64,000 bases of DNA from positions 1,691,001 through 1,755,000 of the forward strand of contig BSBK01003256.1 of NCBI GenBank assembly GCA_027943335.1, read 5' to 3'. Under the pieces are notes generated by a model. That model did no database searches and was not told where the DNA came from. It saw nothing but the letters and a program-made list of their open reading frames with translations. Within the stretch, counting starts at the first letter, position 1; every line of letters starts with the position of its first letter. The position numbers and the translations under genes were made by a program. Below, one piece after another: positions 58,344 to 64,000 of this stretch. This DNA is from Chamaecyparis obtusa (lineage: Eukaryota; Streptophyta; Pinopsida; Cupressales; Cupressaceae).

Positions 58344-59541
58344 ATTATGTTTCATTCATCTATGATGAGGAAAAGAGCTGAAAGACACAAAGTAGTGTTG
58401 TCGGTTGATGAAGCATTTCAAAATACACCAACAGAGTGTAGTGTATACTGAGCACAGTATAAACTGAGCTTGTGTTCATCGATGCATTTCTTTGTTAACT
58501 AAGAAGAACAAAATGAACTAAATGACTAGTTTAGCCAATAAGATTGATGAGCTAGAAAGTGTATGATTTCTAGGTAAAAAATAAAGTTTGTTACACAGAT
58601 CGACGGCTAACAAAATTTAGGAAAGATCTAATGGATGAGAATCAAACATGTTATTGACACAAGTGCCGAGGTATGTTTAAGAGGCAAAATCAATGAAGAT
58701 GATTAAGTGGCAAAATGAGATGGAGCAGAAGAAAATGGTTTACATGTCTATATAAGAGATTGGAGATTTCATAAGTGAGTGTGATGCCAGAAGAAAAGGA
58801 AACTGCAGAATAATTGCGTGAACAAGTTTTCATGCATTCTGATCATACAGGTTAAGGAGAACTCTACTGCAGAGCATTATTGAGTGACAAAGGGTAATTG
58901 TCTATGGACAGTAAGTTGATATATTATTGAATCAGGAATGTTACATTGATTAGAAAGAATTTTATGAGGTTAATATTGATCGATAACCTACAATTGAAGT
59001 TGCAATAGATTAGATCACCTACTGTTACATATTTAACCATTGTACACAGTCAAATCTCTTAGCCAAGTGGACTAAGAAAGTCTTATTATGTATCATTCAT
59101 AGAATGAACATTGTTATCCTGTCAACCCCAGAGTGACTGCTAGTTGGACGATAATGGTTGGTCTAAAATCCTCTAACAAGGTCACACCTAACAGTGTGTT
59201 TATAACCTTTAATAGGGTTGGGTCTTCACCAACCTCACTTTAGAAGAGTGAATATTTTTGGGTTGCTGGTCCCAGGTGGTTTTTCCCTTCATAGGGTTTC
59301 CATGTTAAATCTCTTGTGTTATGTGTTGATTGTGATATTTGTTTGATGTCATATTTGCATGTTGCATATTTGATTTGATCAGTAACTACTATATGTTTTA
59401 GACTGGTAATCGATAAAAGCATAGACAATACAGTATTTTGAGTTACTGAGTAGCAGAAGTTTTAAGTATTTGTTTTTGGATTATACAGTTTGAATTGGGA
59501 CACTAGATAATTGATTCACCCCCTTCTCAGTTATTCTAACA
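58344..59541 (+). repeat. 3' LTR of element B, second part
   Basis: Resumes ATTATGTTTCATTCATC, exactly where the 5' LTR continues after ...GACTTG (about 40382), and ends CAGTTATTCTAACA. 1198 bp, bringing the LTR to 1487 bp. The frame at 59240-59428 is LTR shadow. Confidence 0.95.
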
Positions 59542-59546
59542 TATCC

Positions 59547-60868
59547 TTGTCAACTTTAGCTTGTTGACTGCTTCCTTTGACACAATGTTGTCTATAGATT
59601 CTAAATCAATGATGACCCTACATACTTTCCCCATGATCTTGCATTTGATCCTAAACAAAGATCTCCTTTGGCTTGATTCCTCTTGCACCGGCTCCTTGAT
59701 TAGAGTTCTCCTCATCATGAGGTTATCTCCTTCCTCTAAATTTAGTGGTACCTCAACATGCTTGTCTACTACATTAGACTCATCTTGAACTAAGTTAGTC
59801 CTCTTATCACCTCCTTGTGATGATCCACCTTTCTCCGGGCATCTATAGGCAGGGTGCCACATTTGATTGCAATGGTAGCACTTCATATTGGAAAAATAGT
59901 TGGCTCTTCCTCCTTGTCCACCACTCCTTCCTCTAGAGCTAGAACCTCTTCCTCTACCACCTCTACTTGAGCTTCCTTCTTTCTACTCACTGAACTTTAT
60001 CTCACCTTGAGCTCTTGAATTAGAACTTCTTCCACCATAGCCACCTCTTTGACCTCTACTATGCTTTCTCTTGGCTTTACCTTTAGAGGTTTCTTGTTTC
60101 CTCTTGCTTTTCTCCTCTATCTTCAAGGCCATTTGATAGCATTACCTAATGGATTTGAAGTTCACTAGGCTCATCTCTTCTTGAATTAACCATTTGAGGC
60201 CATTCAAGTATCTTGAAAGCTTGATGCTCTCTTCTTCAACCACCTCAGATCTCAAACGTAGCTTTTGAAACTCCTCGGTGTAGGCTTGGACATCTAGTTC
60301 CTTTTGCCTAATATTGTGTCTTCTCCTATGAAGTTGAACTTCATAATCATTAGGAAGGTAGGTTTGCTTCACTTTGGATACCATGCCCTTCCATATCACA
60401 ATAGGACCTTTTCCATCCTTTTCTCTCTCGGTTTTGCACAAACTTCCACCAAGTAAGAGTTGAACCTCTTAGTCTAGACTTGGCCACCACAAATGTTTGT
60501 GCCTCAGAGATACCATCACATTCAAAATGGTTCTCAATGTTGTCTATCCAATCCACAACTAAATCTAGATCAATTTTTCCACTAAATAGTGGCACACCTT
60601 CCAAAGCTTTGCCACTCAATGCTTTCAATGCTTTTAAGAATGGCTCTTCAAGAAGAACAAGGTCAGGTGTTGGTGCTTCCTCCTCCAACTCTAATTCCTT
60701 CTCCCTTACTTCTTTTTCTTCCTTTAGGTCAATCTTCTCTTTGACCTTATCTACTTTGTCTTGGACTTCACCCAAGAGCTGCTCCATTTGAGCTAGTCTT
60801 TGCCTTAGAAATTTGTTATCCTCCTCTTGTTCCTCAACCTTCTTATCTAATTCAGCATTAGTCACCAT
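59547..60868 (-). pseudogene. Element A gag and start of protease (broken)
   Basis: ATG at 60868 reads a charged coiled-coil N-terminus, then the gag core with FSGKIDLDLVVDWIDNIENHF and GSTLTWWKFVQ. A frameshift near 60430 leads to LPNDYEVQLHRRRHNIRQ, DVQAYTEEFQKLRLRS and LSRYLNGLKW, the conserved Ty3/gypsy Gag pattern. A Gly/Arg/Ser-rich basic region (about 59910-60070) is followed by one zinc knuckle, CYHCNQMWHPAYRC. The protease then begins: RVIIDLESIDNIVSKEAVNKL, where DLES replaces the usual D-S/T-G form, so catalysis is doubtful. The remainder of the protease is at 40088 leftwards, beyond B. Confidence 0.88.
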
Positions 60869-60940
60869 GGTTCTACTTTGTGTATTCTCTCATACTAATT
60901 CAGGAGACTGCAACATCAACCACAAGCCTGATCAATTCAA

Positions 60941-60952
60941 GATCTAATACCA
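60941..60952 (-). promoter_or_regulatory. Primer binding site of element A
   Basis: The complement reads TGGTATTAGATC. This is close to TGGTATCAGAGC of initiator tRNA-Met but two bases off, one of them a C-to-T change. It lies three bases inside the LTR end. Confidence 0.65.
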
Positions 60953-60955
60953 ATA

Positions 60956-62618
60956 TGATGTATGGTAGCTCCAAGGTTTACTTTCACACTCACCAAGAGA
61001 CTTCACTTGTCTCTACTAGAATCCTATTCCTCTTTAGGATCTTCCAATAGGTTTAGGTGCTTAACTAAGGCCTATAAAAACTCTATTATAAGAGTCAAAC
61101 TATTGAATCTTCACCTTGAAGGACTAACACCATGTATTATCTTCTCTTTCTCCTCTACACTTAGATGGCTCTAAGTGTCAAATATTCATAAAATTGGTCC
61201 ATCATTGTAGGGATGTTCTCCATCTTGAAAAAAATCACAAACTTGCTCATTTGATCTATTTTTGAAGGATCTTGCTTCATATTATTACCAGGTTCCATGA
61301 TTCATCATGAAGTGACCTTAAAAATAGGCCTATTCCTAATAGCCCTTACCATTCACCTTTTTCCATTTCTTGCAAAACTTTCCGAAACAACTTGAAAATA
61401 TAAGACCTGATTTGGATACCCTTTTTGAATTTTTAAAACATTCATAAGAGTTTTGGGTCTGAAAGTGACCATACAGTGGGTTCCTACAAAGTAGGACAAT
61501 AGGCCTAATTTCTAGGACTGAACAATGAAACTTGGTTGAAACTTGCTCAAACCAAATCCTTGGTGATTGGTATGACCTCCATCTACACAAAATGATTAGG
61601 TATGGTGATCACCTACTTGAAAAAGTCCTGGAGCAGTACAGTGCCATACAACCCTACAATATCTCTTCAAATTTTCATCTCTAGACCTCTAACTGGGCTT
61701 CAAATGCTTGCCTAGGGCCTAGCAATACAAATAGCTCTCCACACTTTAAATCTTCCTAAATCCTAGACTCATATACACTACTAACTCCTTTTCCATTTCC
61801 ATCTAACATGAACTATTTTCCATGGTTAGATTTCATGGGGGAGCCATGACTCCTTAGACTGCTCAAAACACAAACTAAATAGACTCCCTAAGCTAGTTCA
61901 CTAGAATTCAGAAGGTAAATGACTTCAAAAAAACTTACTCCTCTAATGAAAAAGTCTAAAAAATACCCATAGAACACTAAATAACTAGTAGATTTAGGCC
62001 TTCAATCCAATAAGCATGACTATCAACACAAAAACACCAAAAATTCACTATCAACACTTGTAGAGCTTTATTAACTTTCTTCTAAACTATTATAATGCAT
62101 GAATGGTCTTGATGTTTGAGTCTTGGTTAAAATTTGATGCCATTTCCTTCATTTTAGGGCCTATTGGCTGAGTACCATCTCCTAAACTTTAGGGAATCCA
62201 AAGATACCCGATTTGCATGCCATTTTTTAAATTAGTGCAAATCTTGATGACAACTTCTTCTCAACACTTGGCAACTTTCTCATGTGCCTCAATCCTATAT
62301 TCTATGACTCCTAACCTCCTATGTTTTGAGGATCCAAGGCCATTTATGACCATATGGTATCTTTACAATAACAATTATGTGTTTAGAACACATTTAAGAC
62401 TCCAACCTTAGCTAAGCTCCTAACACTAAGAAATTGAAATAACAACAAACAATGGTTAATTAGTGACCTTATTCCTAGTGACTAATTCACTTAACCAAAA
62501 ATGCAAATGACCTTCTAAGGTCTTCAAGAAAACTAATCTATCCTCTTGACTTGTCTAGAGTCAAGTACAAGCCAAAAACATTTGAACAATGGAGGCTAGC
62601 CTAGGTTCTCCTGCACCA
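60956..62618 (-). repeat. 5' LTR of element A
   Basis: Starts TGATGTATGGTAGCTCC and ends CTCCTGCACCA at 62618, followed by ATGAT. 1663 bp, homologous throughout to 34861-36530. Confidence 0.93.
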
Positions 62619-63665
62619 ATGATCCTGTGGGGCATCCTGAATGATACCATACTGTCATCGCACTCTGGTAATGATAAAACACTCAAGCACTGTGGTAGAC
62701 CACCCAATGAGCACTTGACTATGGAAAAAGGGACTAAGCTGCTCTCAAGTAGTAGGCCAGGCCTCTATCTATAGATATGGATGCCAAATCACAAATGTAC
62801 TATCATCAAGGCAGCATCTCCAATACTCAACATGACCCATGCGCACCTATGTGACATATCTTGAATATATATAAACCATCAGCTCTTGTGGCTAGCGCTA
62901 ACTCTAGCATACTAGTCTACATACTAGGATATGCTCCTAGGCCCAAATCTAAAGTACTAAAGCACCACAAGGAAAGGTCTTACTCTCTTGATACACGATC
63001 TTGTGCATCTCAGAGAACATGTGAGCCAGCATACACTGACCCCAACCCAACTCAGACAGAGTGGCCATTGAATGTGCAACCATTAGGGCCGAGCCCATTA
63101 AGAGACCATTCTGCTGATGGTCAGACATAATAATACCTCCTATCATGCTGGCTATAATACACTCTAATCTATGGGTCTTCCCATAGCAATGAACTAGAGT
63201 CTCCCAGGAAATAGAAGCGGTAAGTTGTGTATCATCTCCAAACAATCGTCTAAAGGCATGTAACCTAGAGTTCCTAGAACTCACATAATCAAGGCATGGA
63301 CCATGGAATGGAATGTGGAGTATCGTATAGACATCCTCCAGTGTAACTATGATCTCTCCTATAGGGAGGTGGAAGGTCTAGGTCTCTAAGTGAAACCTCT
63401 CAATCAATGCAGTCAGAAGTCTATGGTTTACCATAATCTTGGGCAACTGAATAAGATACTCAAAGCCACATGTAGCAAGATGTACCCTCATCGGGTCAAG
63501 TAGTGAAACACATAACCTCTGAGTCGGCGGGTGTGATATACACACATGGACATTAGGATAGATGACCTACATAGCACAAAAATAGGGAATCCTATCATTG
63601 ACTTGGTTGAAAAATAGGCTAAAAGTATAGAAATTGAAAAGTTGACTATCTTAGAAGGTACATTA
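62619..63665 (-). pseudogene. Plant mobile domain gene of element D, 5' part
   Basis: Reading leftwards from about 63665: FNQVNDRIPYFCAM, HPPTQRLCVSLLDPMRVHLA, GFEYLIQLPKIMVNHRLLTA, then the family hallmark FHLPIGEIIVTLEDVY and LHIPFHG, followed by VSSRNSRLHAFRRLFGD and LSELGWGQCMLAHMFSEM. This is a plant mobile domain (the MAIN/MAIL1 and transposon-associated family). TAG occurs in place of Gln at 63585 and before TFHLP. From about 62950 to 62619 several stops and probable frameshifts follow, and the sequence then joins 34860 across element A. Together the two parts give about 2.0 kb, near the usual PMD protein length. The start codon is uncertain. Confidence 0.82.
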
Positions 63666-64000
63666 AATGCTCAAGTTACAGCCTAAGAAATCAAAAAATT
63701 CAAAAATTTGACCTAAAAGGGTTTTTTAGCTCATTGTTTTCCATACGACAATACAGTCTGGCATCAAAACTCATACAAGTTTCAGTAGTTTATCATACAA
63801 AAAACCATGGTTATATGAAAATATATGTCTTCATGTAAAACATATGAGGGACCTGATGAAATGTCATACGACTCCTGGGTCCCTCTCATACAAGTTTCTA
63901 TTGGTTCTGGGAGGAGACTCTAAATGAAAGTGAAAATTCGTACGAGTCCCAGTGGACAATCATATGAGTTTCCATGCATGCAAAAATTGAAAATTTCTAA
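63666..64000 (+). other. Noncoding end region with further TCRTAYGA boxes
   Basis: No gene is seen. CATACGA, CATACAA, CGTACGA and CATATGA words recur at about 63742, 63773, 63793, 63868, 63890, 63940 and 63961, several next to GTTTC. This is the same word set as in the 5' leader of D (22285-24030), consistent with both regions belonging to D. Confidence 0.5.

Larger units (their letters stand above)
40094..59541 (+). mobile_element. Element B: Ty1/copia retrotransposon inserted in A
   Basis: Bounded by TATCC at 40089-40093 and 59542-59546. Order: 5' LTR (40094-41580), primer site, gag-pol in one frame (41645 to about 45867), 3' noncoding region with polypurine tracts, and the 3' LTR, which element C splits. 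With C removed the element is 7715 bp, and both LTRs are exactly 1487 bp. Protease precedes integrase, which precedes reverse transcriptase: the copia order. Same family as E. Confidence 0.95.
34861..62618 (-). mobile_element. Element A: Ty3/gypsy chromovirus inserted in the PMD gene of D
   Basis: Bounded by ATGAT at 34856-34860 and 62619-62623. On the plus strand the order is 3' LTR (34861-36530), polypurine tract complement, a chromodomain-like end, integrase, RNase H, reverse transcriptase and protease (to 40088). After element B come the rest of protease and gag (59547-60868), primer site complement and 5' LTR (60956-62618). Without B the element is about 8.3 kb, a usual length. The LTRs are 1670 and 1663 bp and differ by a few percent as judged by eye. 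The IRDK-like chromodomain and HPQTNGQTEVANR integrase motif place it among chromoviruses. Confidence 0.92.
20870..64000 (+). mobile_element. Element D: Ty3/gypsy Tat-type retrotransposon, host of the nested insertions
   Basis: D runs from its 5' LTR (20870) through a primer site, long leader, gag, protease, G-patch-like segment, reverse transcriptase, RNase H, a second archaeal-type RNase H, and integrase (to about 31920). A noncoding spacer and an antisense PMD gene follow. The double RNase H and the extra ORF beyond integrase are known features of the Tat lineage. Element A (34861-62618) is inserted in the PMD gene, so D resumes at 62619 and leaves the window before its 3' LTR. All its genes are broken by stops and frameshifts. 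Confidence 0.85.

Noticed and set aside
60480..60791. Ser-rich plus-strand frame
   Set aside because: Shadow of the gag gene of element A on the opposite strand.

Overview
This window looks like nuclear DNA of a plant with a large, repeat-rich genome. The evidence is AT-rich sequence, Ty1/copia and Ty3/gypsy LTR retrotransposons of plant type, primer sites matching initiator tRNA-Met, a plant mobile domain gene, and premature stops that are mostly TAG. A gymnosperm or another large-genome seed plant is plausible, but the species cannot be fixed from the sequence. I see no intact cellular gene, tRNA, rRNA or CRISPR array. Everything recognisable belongs to retroelements or their decayed remains. 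Element letters (A to H, S1) are my own labels.

Left part (1-20869). A faint coding-like remnant (1-560) and unidentified sequence are followed by a solo LTR, S1 (1515-2787, target duplication AACTA). Then comes a cluster of imperfect hairpins sharing GAGATCACGTGACT (about 3113-3900) and a long broken gene G (4122-11969), which belongs to a family I do not recognise. G is split by a minus-strand copia element E (5920-10487, duplication ATACC), and E itself carries a solo LTR, H (7976-8643, duplication ACATG). Polypurine tracts and a probable 3' LTR follow G. From 13455 to 20869 there is mostly unidentified AT-rich DNA, with one further LTR remnant (about 17073-18035).

Right part (20870-64000) is one nest of insertions, each shown by a five-base target duplication. 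Element D is a Ty3/gypsy element of the Tat type: 5' LTR at 20870, gag, protease, G-patch-like segment, reverse transcriptase, two RNase H domains, integrase, then an antisense plant mobile domain (PMD) gene. It runs past the window end. Its PMD gene is split by element A, a minus-strand chromovirus (34861-62618, ATGAT). The protease region of A is split by element B, a plus-strand copia element (40094-59541, TATCC). The 3' LTR of B is split by element C (46611-58338, ACTTG). ORF2 of C is split after its tenth codon by F, a 4.5-kb solo LTR (49449-53938, TAAGG). The order of arrival is therefore D, A, B, C, F.

The least explained part is the gene shared by C (ORF2, about 1050 codons) and G (about 1090 codons). 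C carries a gag-like ORF with a coiled coil and four CCHC knuckles plus this ORF2, and no polymerase. Both ORF2 copies begin just after a sequence resembling a 3' splice site. All coding regions are damaged, and the stops fall mainly at former Gln (CAG, CAA), Arg (CGA) or Trp (TGG) codons, as expected from deamination of methylated cytosine.
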